Assembly: GCF_019665765.1 (NCBI RefSeq)
Contig: NZ_CP081150.1
Coordinates: 2,728,001-2,792,000 of the forward strand
Direction of reading: 5' to 3'
Origin: Deefgea tanakiae
GTDB taxonomy: Bacteria > Pseudomonadota > Gammaproteobacteria > Burkholderiales > Chitinibacteraceae
Length of the DNA stretch: 64,000 bases
Shown here: piece by piece, positions 1 through 9,707 of the stretch
Numbering within the stretch: the stretch's first letter is position 1
Layout: the number at the start of each line of letters is the position of its first letter
The notes under the pieces: model-generated
Database searches by the model: none
What the model was told of the DNA's origin: nothing
The model's input: the letters and a program-made list of their open reading frames with translations, nothing else
Made by a program: the position numbers and the translations under genes

Positions 1-119
1 AATTTTGCCGTGCCGCCCGTTGATAGAATTTCAACGCCCTGCTGGTGCAACGCTTTGGCAAATTCCAATACGCCGGTTTTATCTGAAACGCTAATCAGCG
101 CGCGAGTTACTTTACTCAT
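1..119 (-). CDS. purH: PurH N-terminus (partial, cut by left edge)
   Basis: Bifunctional AICAR formyltransferase/IMP cyclohydrolase, which carries out the last two steps of de novo IMP synthesis in the cytoplasm. Only the first 39 codons are present. The reverse strand from ATG at 119 reads [16 protein letters not shown], followed by [12 protein letters not shown], which is the typical start of the MGS-like IMP cyclohydrolase domain. The gene lies just downstream of fis on the same strand, giving the dusB-fis-purH order common in Neisseriales and other betaproteobacteria. The identification rests on a short but very conserved segment; the formyltransferase half is outside the window. Confidence 0.9.
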   Translation of the reverse strand, partial: MSKVTRALISVSDKTGVLEFAKALHQQGVEILSTGGTAK

Positions 120-190
120 GTGAAGACCTCAATCCATTCAATTTATGAAAATTAGTATCGGGAAAATCGCCCGTTTTTGATGACAAAGCA

Positions 191-430
191 TCACAACAAA
201 TCATAAGCCTGCAGTTTTTTTCTTAGGGTATTGCGGTTGATCCCTAGCATTTCAGAGGCGCGCGACTGATTACCATCGACTCGTTTGAGTACATCGATCA
301 GTAGCGGTTTTTCCATCCGAGCGAGCACCATCTCGTACAAAGCACTCGGCGGTTCGCCATCTAAATCACTAAAATATTGCGCCAGCGATGCAGTAATCGC
401 TGCGGCAATCAAATCTGATTGTTCAGACAT
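191..430 (-). CDS. fis: Fis-family nucleoid/transcription factor
   Basis: Small 79-residue DNA-binding protein. The C-terminal half carries the Fis helix-turn-helix: a DVLKRVDGNQSRASEMLGI stretch followed by NRNTLRKKL, the usual recognition helix. The N-terminal half is the dimerisation region. Betaproteobacterial Fis proteins are about this length, shorter than the 98-residue E. coli protein. A GGGAG sits 4-5 nt before the ATG. The gene follows dusB and precedes purH, the conserved dusB-fis arrangement in which fis is co-transcribed from the dusB promoter. Fis bends DNA and regulates rRNA and growth-phase genes in related bacteria; its targets here are not known. Confidence 0.93.
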   Translation of the reverse strand: MSEQSDLIAAAITASLAQYFSDLDGEPPSALYEMVLARMEKPLLIDVLKRVDGNQSRASEMLGINRNTLRKKLQAYDLL

Positions 431-485
431 ATTTCTCCCGATTTTTCGGTGTTAATTTATTTTTGTGTCGTCACGAGATCACGCA

Positions 486-1499
486 TCAAATCGATGCATC
501 AGTCTCGTTGCGGTATTGCAGTCGCTCGCCATACGCAAGCAAACTTTTTAAATAGGTATCGACCGCTAGAGCTTGACCTGCGGTGCTTTCCTCGGCATAC
601 ATCGACTGCCGAAACTCATTACTGTTGTGCAACCCTTTGGTATACCAAGCGATATGCTTACGCGCGATGCGGCAACCCGAATACTCGCCGTAAAACGCAT
701 ACAACTCATCCAAATGCCCCTGCAATACATCGCGAATTTCCAGCACTTCCGGCGGCGGTAAATGCTCACCCGTGGCTAAAAAATGTGCAATTTCACGAAA
801 AATCCACGGTCGCCCTTGCGCAGCGCGGCCAATCATAATCGCATCAGCCCCCGTTTCGCGCAGCACCAGCGCGGCTTTTTCCGGGCTATCAATGTCGCCA
901 TTGGCGATCACTGGAATCGATAAATTCTGTTTTACTTCGCGGATCAAGGCATAGCGCGCATTGCCGTTGTACATGTCTTCACGCGTGCGGCCATGAATCG
1001 CCAAAGCGGCAATCCCAGCAGCTTCTGCCCGCTGCGCCACGCGAATAATATTTTCTGCGCCGTTAGCAAAGCCGAGACGCGTTTTTAGTGTGACAGGAAC
1101 ATCGACCGCGTTCACGACCGCGTCTAAAATTTCACCAACCAGTTTTTCATCTTGCAACAGCGCGGAACCCGCCAGCTTATTGCAGACTTTTTTGACCGGG
1201 CAACCCATATTGATGTCGACAATCTGCGCGCCGTTGGCAACTTGGAAGCGCGCGGCTTCTGCCAGCATTTTTGGATCATGTCCGGCAATTTGTGCCGAAA
1301 TCGGCGCCAGCTCACCATCAAAATTGGCCCGCAATAGCGATTTTTGGCTTGCTCGCAAGGTTGCATCACTGCTCATCATTTCCGACACCGCGTGCCCTGC
1401 GCCAAATTTTTTACAAAGTTGGCGAAAAGGACGGTCAGTCACGCCCGCCATAGGCGCAACGATCAGATTATTTTTTAACTGATACGGGCCAATGTGCAT
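486..1499 (-). CDS. dusB: tRNA-dihydrouridine synthase B
   Basis: Flavin (FMN)-dependent enzyme that reduces specific uridines of the tRNA D-loop to dihydrouridine with NADPH. The 337-residue product begins MHIGPYQLKNNLIVAPMAGVTDRPFR, the family's FMN-binding first strand. It has the conserved DINMGCPVKKVCNK segment with the catalytic cysteine, an AIHGRT motif, and the ANGDI and GAD-IMIGRAAQGRPWIF phosphate-binding strands. The length matches DusB of related bacteria. It is the first gene of the dusB-fis-purH run. A strong terminator for the upstream GST gene lies at 1561-1587, so dusB probably has its own promoter in about 1500-1560. Confidence 0.95.
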   Translation of the reverse strand: MHIGPYQLKNNLIVAPMAGVTDRPFRQLCKKFGAGHAVSEMMSSDATLRASQKSLLRANFDGELAPISAQIAGHDPKMLAEAARFQVANGAQIVDINMGCPVKKVCNKLAGSALLQDEKLVGEILDAVVNAVDVPVTLKTRLGFANGAENIIRVAQRAEAAGIAALAIHGRTREDMYNGNARYALIREVKQNLSIPVIANGDIDSPEKAALVLRETGADAIMIGRAAQGRPWIFREIAHFLATGEHLPPPEVLEIRDVLQGHLDELYAFYGEYSGCRIARKHIAWYTKGLHNSNEFRQSMYAEESTAGQALAVDTYLKSLLAYGERLQYRNETDASI

Positions 1500-1560
1500 G
1501 GCAAAAATGTCGGAAAGGGGAAGGCGCGAATTCTACCCCCTGCCTAAAAAATGAGCAACA

Positions 1561-1587
1561 AAAAACAGCACCCACAGGTGCTGTTTT
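1561..1587 (-). terminator. Rho-independent terminator downstream of the GST gene
   Basis: AAAACAGCACC and GGTGCTGTTTT form a stem with a 4-nt loop. Read on the minus strand it is followed by a T-run. It lies 50 nt after the GST stop and before dusB, so it separates the two minus-strand genes. Confidence 0.8.
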
Positions 1588-1637
1588 CGCATTATTTATT
1601 GTAACAAGCGCCGCTGCAGCCCTCGCCACCGCTTAAC

Positions 1638-2276
1638 TTACGGCGCAGCCCCTACCTCAAGCTCACCCGCGGCCAGCCATTCTTGCATTGCAGGTAATGC
1701 CAATACGGTTTGCATATAAACTTGTGCTGCAGCTGGCACTTCAATCCCGTAGGTCACCAAGCGCGTCACCACTGGCGCAAAGAAAGCGTCGGCCCAAGTG
1801 AAATGCCCAAACAAAAACTCGCCTTCATTCGAATCAATCCCAAAACGCTCGCGGCAATCGGCCCACAAAGCGACAACACGCGCGACATCAGCAGCCACTT
1901 CAGGTGTCATCTCAAATGCATGGCGACTGCGCACGTCCATCGGGCAAGCGGTGCGCAACGCAGCAAAGCCCGCGTGCATTTCAGCGCAAACGGTTCGCGC
2001 CAAAGCGCGCGCAATCGGATCTTGTGGCCACAATTGCGCCAAAGGAAAGCGCTCGGCGATGTATTCAGCAATGGCGAGTGTTTCCCAAATCGTCACGTCG
2101 CCATCAAGCAGCACGGGCACCTTGCCGCTTGGCGACCATTGCAAGCGTTCTTCCCGCGCATTGGCGGCATACAAATTATGCAGCTGCTCATCAAACTCAA
2201 TGCCCGCGACTTTCAAGCCCAACCAAGGCCGTAATGACCAAGACGAATAGTTTTTATTGCCGATCACCAATTGCAT
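1638..2276 (-). CDS. Glutathione S-transferase family protein
   Basis: A 212-residue cytosolic GST-fold protein. The N-terminal thioredoxin-like domain contains KNYSSWSLRPWL, where the serines take the position of the catalytic Ser/Cys. It also has SGKVPVLLDG (cis-Pro, glutathione binding) and ETLAIAEYIAERFP. The rest is the all-helical C-terminal domain. I chose the ATG at 2276 rather than an upstream in-frame start because GGGAGG lies 7 nt before it and the protein then begins MQLVIGNKNYSS, as in homologues. It is divergent from katG with about 220 bp between them, which could suit shared oxidative-stress control, though no site is proven. The substrate is unknown. Confidence 0.85.
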   Translation of the reverse strand: MQLVIGNKNYSSWSLRPWLGLKVAGIEFDEQLHNLYAANAREERLQWSPSGKVPVLLDGDVTIWETLAIAEYIAERFPLAQLWPQDPIARALARTVCAEMHAGFAALRTACPMDVRSRHAFEMTPEVAADVARVVALWADCRERFGIDSNEGEFLFGHFTWADAFFAPVVTRLVTYGIEVPAAAQVYMQTVLALPAMQEWLAAGELEVGAAP

Positions 2277-2494
2277 ACAGCGCCCTCCCGCGTCAGAAAC
2301 CAATATGCTACGCCTGATCAAATCAAGCACAAAGCCAAACTCCGCGCTGTGATCTAAAAATGCAGCCAACGCAATGAACTAATCACACAATGAGAATTAG
2401 AACTATTAAGCCGATTACAAAATCCAATTAGAAAATTGAAGCACAACGTCCTAGAGTAATACAGCCATCTAATTTCAGCCCATCCAAGGAGTAA

Positions 2495-4693
<2,199 letters not shown>

Positions 4694-4724
4694 CGCCTTT
4701 GATTTAAGCCTGAGCAGTAAACCC

Positions 4725-4760
4725 ATCGCCACCTTCATTCAATTTTGGAGGTGGCGATTT
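4725..4760 (+). terminator. katG terminator
   Basis: ATCGCCACCT (4725-4734) pairs perfectly with AGGTGGCGAT (4749-4758) around a 14-nt loop and is followed by TT. It lies 31 nt after the katG stop. It also argues against any start for the next gene upstream of 4760. Confidence 0.7.
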
Positions 4761-4864
4761 CACATGCAGCGCCCCATCAGCAAGCAGCTACGCCTTCACT
4801 CACCACTAGCACGACCACCCGCATTTCAGCTACAGTAGCGCGGTCTTTGGTGTGTGATCTAAAC

Positions 4865-5323
4865 ATGAATCTTTCTGAACTGCCCCAACTTATTCTCAGC
4901 AGTTATCAACGCCTACTCGGTGAATCACTGGTGCCGACGAACCTTTCTGCCGAAGAAGCGACCAACTGGCTGCAGCACGATGCACCCTTTGCGATTTTGG
5001 CGCACAACACCGCCAGCGACCCCTGCTTTATTTACGCCAATCAAACCGCACAAAACTGCTTTGAATACAGCCATGCTGAGCTCATCGGCCTGCCTTCGCG
5101 CCTCTCAGCCGAAGCCCCCAACCGCGAAGAGCGCGCCCAGCTACTCGCCTCAGTGAATCAGCGTGGTTTTAGCACAGGTTATCGTGGCCTACGAATTGCC
5201 AAATCGGGGCGACGCTTTTGGATTGAAAATGCAACGGTGTGGAATTTGATCGACGAAGCAGGCATCCAGCACGGCCAAGCAGCGCTGCTGCGAGAATGGC
5301 GCGATTGGACTGCTGAGGACTAA
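4865..5323 (+). CDS. MEKHL-domain (PAS-like) protein
   Basis: A 152-residue soluble protein matching the bacterial MEKHL family, a PAS-related fold. It begins MNLSELPQLILSSYQRLLGE, then has FAILAHNTASDPCFIYANQTAQNCFEYSHAELIGLPSRLSAE, followed by a PAS-like strand ending in AALLREWRDW. The start at 4865 is preferred over an in-frame start at 4745, which lies inside the katG terminator. No output domain is attached, so it probably binds a small ligand or partner; its ligand is unknown. It stands alone between katG and an unrelated unknown gene. Confidence 0.75.
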   Translation: MNLSELPQLILSSYQRLLGESLVPTNLSAEEATNWLQHDAPFAILAHNTASDPCFIYANQTAQNCFEYSHAELIGLPSRLSAEAPNREERAQLLASVNQRGFSTGYRGLRIAKSGRRFWIENATVWNLIDEAGIQHGQAALLREWRDWTAED

Positions 5324-5614
5324 GAGATTCATTCTGCTCATTCAAACTGGATCGACTCAGCGAGTGCGACTTCTCAAACCCATGCGGCGCAGTACCGCTC
5401 ATTGCTCAGATAAAAATACACAGCTTCAATACCACTTCACCACGCATTTATGCGTTGCCAAGCAGCAAACCTCATCAATCCTAGCTGCCACTTCAGCAAC
5501 AAATATGTAACAAAAACAAGCACCTGCCGTTTATCAGTGGCGCAAATTAATTTCTTGCACGAACAGAAAGCAGAGCTATGTTGGGTTTATGTTTTTGTAT
5601 ATAAGGATTTGATG

Positions 5615-6169
5615 ATGAATGCCATTTACATCCTGCCGGACTCGCTCTATTGTAAAACCGAAAAAGGCCTTGCCGTCTTGCTCCAGCAAAAGCGCACGCT
5701 GTCTTTGCATATGCGACAAGTCTTGGTGCTCGTCGATGGTCGCCACACGGCGCGCGAGCTGATTAATCAATTTAGCCATCTGCAGTTTGGTCAAGCCTTG
5801 TACGATTTGATCATGGATGGCTATGTCAAATTGATGCAAGACTCCCCCAAAATTGATAACGAACCAATTGGGGTGAGTGGTGGCAATTTGATTGTGCAGC
5901 CGATTAGCCCAAGCACTGCCAGCCCCGAACTCAGCACCCAGCCCAGCTTGCCCTACGCAGAAATAAAGCAAATCATGCAGGAAAGTTCTACACGCTTTTT
6001 AGGCCTAATGGCTGCGAATATGCAAGACAAAATCAAGGCCGCCAATTCACCCGCGCAACTTAAAGCTGCAATTGCACAATGGAGCTTAGCGCTACGTGAA
6101 TCTCGCCACGGCCAAGCGCATGCTGAGACCTATCTGCACATGGTGAAAAGTTTGGCTCAACTCGAATAA
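5615..6169 (+). CDS. Unknown protein, possible winged-helix-like N-terminus
   Basis: I do not recognise this 184-residue protein. Residues 1-75 are a compact alpha/beta segment containing LVLVDGRHTARELINQF and LYDLIMDGYVKL, the look of a small helix-turn-helix or winged module found at the N-terminus of some Neisseriales regulatory proteins. Residues 76-110 form a Pro/Ser/Thr-rich linker. The C-terminus is helical. There is no signal peptide or membrane segment. AGGA lies 7 nt before the ATG at 5615, which is better spaced than the adjacent ATG at 5612. It has no obvious operon partner; a putative hairpin follows the stop. Confidence 0.6.
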   Translation: MNAIYILPDSLYCKTEKGLAVLLQQKRTLSLHMRQVLVLVDGRHTARELINQFSHLQFGQALYDLIMDGYVKLMQDSPKIDNEPIGVSGGNLIVQPISPSTASPELSTQPSLPYAEIKQIMQESSTRFLGLMAANMQDKIKAANSPAQLKAAIAQWSLALRESRHGQAHAETYLHMVKSLAQLE

Positions 6170-6170
6170 A

Positions 6171-6228
6171 CCAGATGTATTAACCTATAAGCAATACAAA
6201 TCAGAGCCTACACGCCAATACATCTTGG
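6171..6228. repeat. Inverted repeat between convergent genes
   Basis: CCAGATGTATT (6171-6181) pairs with AATACATCTTGG near 6218-6228. A shorter GTATT/AATAC pair is nested inside. It lies between the convergent ends of the 5615 gene and the CDGSH gene, so it may terminate the upstream one. The GTATT/AATAC core resembles hairpins at 20565 and 54422. Confidence 0.45.
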
Positions 6229-6232
6229 TAGT

Positions 6233-6472
6233 TTATAAGTGAGCATGCGAGCCATCACAGAAAGGCTTTTCTTCGCTATGTTTACAGCCGCATAAATAGA
6301 CCGTCTCACTCTCTTCGGCGACAAACTTAATCGGCAGCATATGCGTATGCCGATGCGTGCCATCGCAAAATGGCTGCGTTTTGCTATGACCACAGGCGCA
6401 CCAATAGTAGGTTTCACCCGCCACGACCTCGACAACATACGGCGCTTTTTGCGCGATTTGCGGTTCTGACAT
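6233..6472 (-). CDS. Double CDGSH iron-sulfur protein
   Basis: A 79-residue protein with two CDGSH-type zinc-finger/iron-sulfur motifs: CACGHSKTQPFCDGTH at about residues 27-42 and CGCKHSEEKPFCDGSH at about 61-76. Each supplies the three Cys and one His that hold a redox-active [2Fe-2S] cluster in mitoNEET-like proteins. It is close to the minimum length for a two-motif member. ATG at 6472 gives the start MSEPQIAQKAPYV seen in homologues; the in-frame extension upstream lacks family similarity. It probably acts in electron transfer or Fe-S/redox sensing in the cytoplasm; the partner is unknown. Confidence 0.88.
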   Translation of the reverse strand: MSEPQIAQKAPYVVEVVAGETYYWCACGHSKTQPFCDGTHRHTHMLPIKFVAEESETVYLCGCKHSEEKPFCDGSHAHL

Positions 6473-6577
6473 GAGATTCTCCAGCACGAAAGTAGACGCT
6501 TTCAGCCTAGTAGCTCCGCACCCAATTTGCCATACTAGCGACAATCGGCAAGCGCCTTTCGCCCAGTCCAAAACAAC

Positions 6578-6600
6578 AAAACCGCCACGAGGGCGGTTTT
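6578..6600 (-). terminator. Terminator after the TerB-like gene
   Basis: AAAACCGCC and GGCGGTTTT form a 9-bp stem with a 5-nt loop and T-tracts on both strands. It lies 25 nt beyond the stop of the TerB-like gene on the minus strand. Confidence 0.8.
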
Positions 6601-6624
6601 GACTTGAAACGATCTTGGCGGGAA

Positions 6625-7128
6625 TTAGCCCAATTTCACGGTGTAACCGGGTTGATTACTTGGGTGATCTTTGTTCACAAACACTGAACGGTCGTTTTTC
6701 ACCATCAACACTTCAAAGAAAGGTTTGAAACGCTCATCGCTAATGCCAAACGCCGCTTGAATCTTGGCAAACAAGGCTTGTTCTTCTGGCTCAGCTTCGC
6801 CGTCCGAGAAAGCTGAATCGAGCAGATTCATCAAAATGCACATTTTTTGCGCATCAGTCAGCACAGGCGTTGCTTCAGCCAAGAACGTATCGATCGAATT
6901 TTTTTGACGGTAAGTCAAAGCACGGTCGAGCAATTGCTTATTCTGCGCGCCAACACCGATAGCGCCACTGCTTGATTTTTGGCCACCCAATACCGACAAC
7001 AAATGGCCGACTTCTTCATTATCCATCTCTCCATCGGCCGACATCATATACAGCAAGCCCGTCGCAAAAGCGAAATGCGGACTCATTGTCGTGCTGGTAT
7101 CGCTCTTGAACATATCAAACAAACCCAT
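6625..7128 (-). CDS. TerB-like (tellurite resistance-type) protein
   Basis: A 167-residue cytoplasmic helical protein. FATGLLYMMSADGEMDNEEVGHLLSVLG at residues about 21-48 and LMNLLDSAFSDGEAEPEEQALFAKIQAAFGISD near the C-terminus are the two acidic helix-loop repeats (D-G-E-x-x-x-E-E) of the TerB/DjlA-N fold. TerB domains are thought to bind metal or act as scaffolds; a direct role in tellurite resistance is not implied when the ter operon is absent, as here. ATG at 7128 with AGGGG upstream is chosen; an in-frame extension to 7218 has no family similarity. It is flanked by terminators. Confidence 0.72.
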   Translation of the reverse strand: MGLFDMFKSDTSTTMSPHFAFATGLLYMMSADGEMDNEEVGHLLSVLGGQKSSSGAIGVGAQNKQLLDRALTYRQKNSIDTFLAEATPVLTDAQKMCILMNLLDSAFSDGEAEPEEQALFAKIQAAFGISDERFKPFFEVLMVKNDRSVFVNKDHPSNQPGYTVKLG

Positions 7129-7252
7129 TTCAATTCCCCTTTTAATGAATAAAGTACTACGGTGTTTTATAAGCAAAGTCTGACTGATCCCATTGCAATC
7201 AGTTCCGCAGACCGACAAAAAATGTCAGCCTGCTTCGCTCGATAACGACAGG

Positions 7253-8038
7253 CTACTTCTTAAGACTGGCGTCTTGAGATTCGGTTGGATTGAGATACGC
7301 AAACGGCAAGCCCAAAAACACCACGCCGCCGACGATATTGCCCAAAGTGCTAAACAGCAAGTTATGCAAAGCCTCGCTATAAGTAATGCTGCCATTACCT
7401 AACAGAGAAATCGAAAAAGTCCCCAAATTAGCAATTGAATGCTCATAACCGCTGTAGACGAAAATCGAAATCACCAACATCATCACCATGATTTTGGCTA
7501 CGTCTTCTTTGCAGCGCAAAGCCAAACGCACCGCCAGACACACCACCCAGTTTGCCAAAATACCTTTAAAGAAAATCTCGCTGCCCGCTTGGTGCACTTT
7601 ATGCGCCGCGCCCGTATAGAGCGCATGATCGACAGGTAATGCCTGAATCATCCCCGCGCCATAGAGCAAACCCGCTACGATCAGCGCCCCCATTAAATTG
7701 CCCAAAAAACACACCGTCCATAAAAACAGCGTTTCTTTCCAATTGGTCTTGCCCTCAACCGAAGACACACTCAAATACATCGTATTACTGGTGAACAACT
7801 CGGCATTGGTAAACACGATAATGATGAGGCCAACGCCAAAAAACAGCGACGTAATCACTTTGCCAAACGGAATATCGTGCAGATTGTGCACCATCATCCA
7901 GTAGGCAAAGAGCGTAATCGTCAAATACATCCCCGCCAAAATCGAGCGCAGCGCGTAGCGGCGCGGGTCGTTTTGCAATAATTTCAATTTATTCAAGCCG
8001 CTATCGGCGGCTTTTTCCACGTAGGAACGATCGGGCAT
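7253..8038 (-). CDS. Formate/nitrite transporter (FNT) family channel
   Basis: Inner-membrane pentameric channel for small monovalent anions such as formate or nitrite. The 261-residue protein has six hydrophobic segments. Near residues 60-90 lies FGVGLIIIVFTNAELFTSNT, which includes the family's TxAELFTxN loop. NLMGALIVAGLLYG and the ILANWVVCLAVRLAL signature follow. The start at 8038 has GGAG 6 nt upstream; a TTG four codons earlier is possible but less likely. It has no nitrite or formate enzyme gene beside it, so the substrate (FocA-, NirC- or FdhC-like) cannot be fixed. Its upstream side faces the repeat-rich region. Confidence 0.88.
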   Translation of the reverse strand: MPDRSYVEKAADSGLNKLKLLQNDPRRYALRSILAGMYLTITLFAYWMMVHNLHDIPFGKVITSLFFGVGLIIIVFTNAELFTSNTMYLSVSSVEGKTNWKETLFLWTVCFLGNLMGALIVAGLLYGAGMIQALPVDHALYTGAAHKVHQAGSEIFFKGILANWVVCLAVRLALRCKEDVAKIMVMMLVISIFVYSGYEHSIANLGTFSISLLGNGSITYSEALHNLLFSTLGNIVGGVVFLGLPFAYLNPTESQDASLKK

Positions 8039-8168
8039 AGTGGGCTCCAATTTGAGATGGCGGGATATTACTACAGACGGTCGTGGGAATTGGTATGAAA
8101 TACTATAGGCGATGAGCAGGCCGGATGCAGCGCCGCAACAACGGAAGTCGCGCTAATGCCGCGCGGCA

Positions 8169-8202
8169 CCTACTTTTCTTTGCTTTGCCAAAGAAAAGTA
8201 GG
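8169..8202. repeat. TTTCTTTG/CAAAGAAA hairpin element
   Basis: Perfect 14-bp arms (8169-8182 and 8189-8202) with a 6-nt loop, reading CCTACTTTTCTTTG. A related stem (TTTCTTTTG...CAAAAGAAA) occurs at 8803-8838. Similar sequences are dispersed in many proteobacterial genomes. Confidence 0.7.
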
Positions 8203-8513
8203 CCAAAGAAAGGCAACCCTGTATCTGCGCGGGCTACGCCCGTACTGGCCTAAGGCCATGGGCTGCGCTAAGGCAACAAGTTGCCAAGCTTCGCCACACC
8301 TCGCTGCGGACAATCGAGGCGGTTGTGGTCAAAACTCGGCCTACGGCCTCAAACATTGACCCCAAAAACCCCGCCCCGCTTGTTCCTCGCTCGGCTTGAT
8401 ACAAGGGATCTCACGCAGCTCAACGATGCTTGAAGACAAGCAGATGTATTGCCTTCTATACATTGTTAATCAATGGCTACAGTCAAATACATCAAGCTTA
8501 AAATAAATAGACT

Positions 8514-8615
8514 CGTCATTCCGGCGAAGGCCGGAATCCCGCTGCAATGCAATCTGAAACAATGCTCTGGATACCGGCTTTGCCTTTAGGTACGCAGCGC
8601 GTCGCCGGTATGACG
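8514..8615. repeat. dRS3-like ATTCC-N-GGAAT repeat unit in a longer inverted repeat
   Basis: The outer arms CGTCATTCCGGCG (8514-8526) and CGCCGGTATGACG (8603-8615) match at 12 of 13 positions. Inside the left arm is a 20-bp palindromic unit (8518-8537) with ATTCCGGC and GCCGGAAT arms, of the same form as the 20-bp ATTCCC/GGGAAT units called dRS3 in Neisseria. No transposase lies nearby. Confidence 0.65.
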
Positions 8616-8802
8616 ACATATATAAATCCAGCCCAGATGGCCCAATAACCAGCCAGAAACCAAGCACGCCAATGGTGGATACATGGTTTTTCCATCCCGT
8701 CTAAGCGCACCGAAGCACGAAGTGAGACAAACGGATTCATCGTTTGGCTCACGCCACGCGAGGGCACAGCGGAGCTGGGCGCGCCCGGGGCTCCTTTTCT
8801 TT

Positions 8803-8838
8803 GGTTCGTTTCTTTTGGAGAAGCAAAAGAAATGAACC
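8803..8838. repeat. Second TTTCTTTT/AAAAGAAA hairpin
   Basis: Arms at 8803-8817 and 8824-8838, reading GGTTCGTTTCTTTTG, pair with one G-T wobble around a 6-nt loop. It is similar to the stem at 8169-8202 in arm sequence and loop. Confidence 0.65.
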
Positions 8839-8889
8839 TGCCGCGCGCAGCCCGCGCCCCAAAACTCACGCGGCGCAGCCGCATAAAAC

Positions 8890-8920
8890 AAAACCGCCGG
8901 AATCAATCGGGCGGTTTTTT
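8890..8920 (+). terminator. Orphan terminator-like hairpin
   Basis: AAAACCGCC and GGCGGTTTTTT form a classic stem plus T-run on the plus strand. No plus-strand gene lies upstream within more than 2 kb, so it may be a relic of a lost gene or part of the repeat mosaic. Confidence 0.5.
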
Positions 8921-8930
8921 GTATCGCAGC

Positions 8931-9013
8931 GTAGGGCGCGGTTAGCCGAAGGCGTAACCCGCCAATCCGATTCCGACATCACAATCAGCGCGGGTCGCGA
9001 CCCGCCCTACAGG
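8931..9013. repeat. GTAGGGCG...CGCCCTAC dispersed element
   Basis: GTAGGGCGCGGTTAGCC at the left end and GGGTCGCGACCCGCCCTAC at the right end form inverted ends, with a GGTTAGCCGAAGGCGTAACC hairpin within the left part. A shorter relative (CTGTAGGCG...CCCCTACAG) precedes murA at 49389-49418. The right end abuts the stop region of the HEPN-like gene. Confidence 0.5.
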
Positions 9014-9014
9014 G

Positions 9015-9641
9015 CTATTTCAATGATAAAGCGACTTGCCTTAAATTAGACTCTCCTAACTCGAAATAGCACTTAGAAATCCACAAACAAGAATTAAAAA
9101 ACTCGACAGCTTCCTTCATGCTTGCCGGACTAGCATTTAATTCGTGCGTCAAAGCATTTCTTCTTTCGAGAATTTCACAATGAACTTCAAATAAATCAGT
9201 AGAAATATGTGATTTATATTTATCTAATTGTTTTTTATTTATAGGAGCTGACAACAGACCAATATATTTCTTCATCAGCTCAAACTGCTCAATAATCACC
9301 ATTTTTGCTACATATGGAATAACCCTAGAACCCTGAATTTCTGGTAGCGGTAAGGGTATGCGTCCGAATTCTGATCTTGGCGCTTGTTCAACACAACCTG
9401 TATACGAGATGTTAATAGCAGCCTGTGACTCAATGCTGATTTTGAGTAGAAATGGGTGCTCTTTTGGTAAAGAGGGTGTACCAACATACGATTCAAGGCA
9501 AGGGGCTTCGGATAATAGAGCTATATCATCTGAGAATGCTTTTGGATCAACTAATTTCTCAGCAGACCGTGCAAGATCATAAATCATTGTGGCCTGACAA
9601 ATACTTCGATTCGCGTAATCTAAATACGATTCTAAATTCAT
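9015..9641 (-). CDS. Orphan protein with HEPN-type RNxxxH motif
   Basis: I do not recognise a named family for this 208-residue protein. Residues 161-166 read RNALTH inside a helical C-terminal half (ILERRNALTHELN), which fits the R-x4-6-H signature with Asn after Arg that marks catalytic HEPN ribonuclease domains. The flanking amphipathic helices (LMKKYIGLLSAP before; MKEAVEFFNSCLWISKCYFEL after) suit the HEPN four-helix bundle. Its base composition is clearly more AT-rich than its neighbours, suggesting transfer. No nucleotidyltransferase (MNT) or other antitoxin partner is adjacent. It could be a solitary RNase, a toxin remnant or a host-defence component. Function remains an inference. 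Confidence 0.55.
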   Translation of the reverse strand: MNLESYLDYANRSICQATMIYDLARSAEKLVDPKAFSDDIALLSEAPCLESYVGTPSLPKEHPFLLKISIESQAAINISYTGCVEQAPRSEFGRIPLPLPEIQGSRVIPYVAKMVIIEQFELMKKYIGLLSAPINKKQLDKYKSHISTDLFEVHCEILERRNALTHELNASPASMKEAVEFFNSCLWISKCYFELGESNLRQVALSLK

Positions 9642-9662
9642 TTAACCACCAATATTTAACTC

Positions 9663-9698
9663 AAATAATAAAGCGGCCAATCGGCCGCTTTATTATTT
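9663..9698 (-). terminator. gatB terminator
   Basis: A perfect 16-bp stem, AAATAATAAAGCGGCC (9663-9678) against its complement (9683-9698), with a 4-nt loop and T-rich flank on the minus strand. It lies just after the gatB stop and before the HEPN-like gene. Confidence 0.85.
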
Positions 9699-9707
9699 AG
9701 GAAATAA

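Larger units (their letters stand above)
8039..9014. other. Gene-free mosaic of dispersed repeats
   Basis: This roughly 1 kb stretch has no convincing gene. Open frames exist on both strands but have no start signals and no family resemblance. It is instead packed with hairpins: a TTTCTTTG/CAAAGAAA stem at 8169-8202, a long ATTCCGGC-type inverted repeat at 8514-8615, a second TTTCTTTT-type stem at 8803-8838, an orphan terminator-like stem at 8890-8920, and a GTAGGGCG/CGCCCTAC pair at 8931-9013. Local base composition swings from GC-rich to AT-rich. It looks like an accumulation zone for small non-coding repeats next to a horizontally acquired-looking gene. Confidence 0.65.

Noticed and set aside
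1820-1850. TTCGAATC-like string resembling a tRNA T-arm
   Set aside because: It lies inside the GST coding sequence and no cloverleaf or acceptor stem can be made.
4745-4864. Upstream extension of the MEKHL gene to an in-frame start at 4745
   Set aside because: That start lies inside the katG terminator stem and the extension has no family similarity.
8156-9049. Overlapping open frames in the repeat mosaic on both strands
   Set aside because: The translations are low-complexity products of the hairpins, with no RBS and no recognisable domain.
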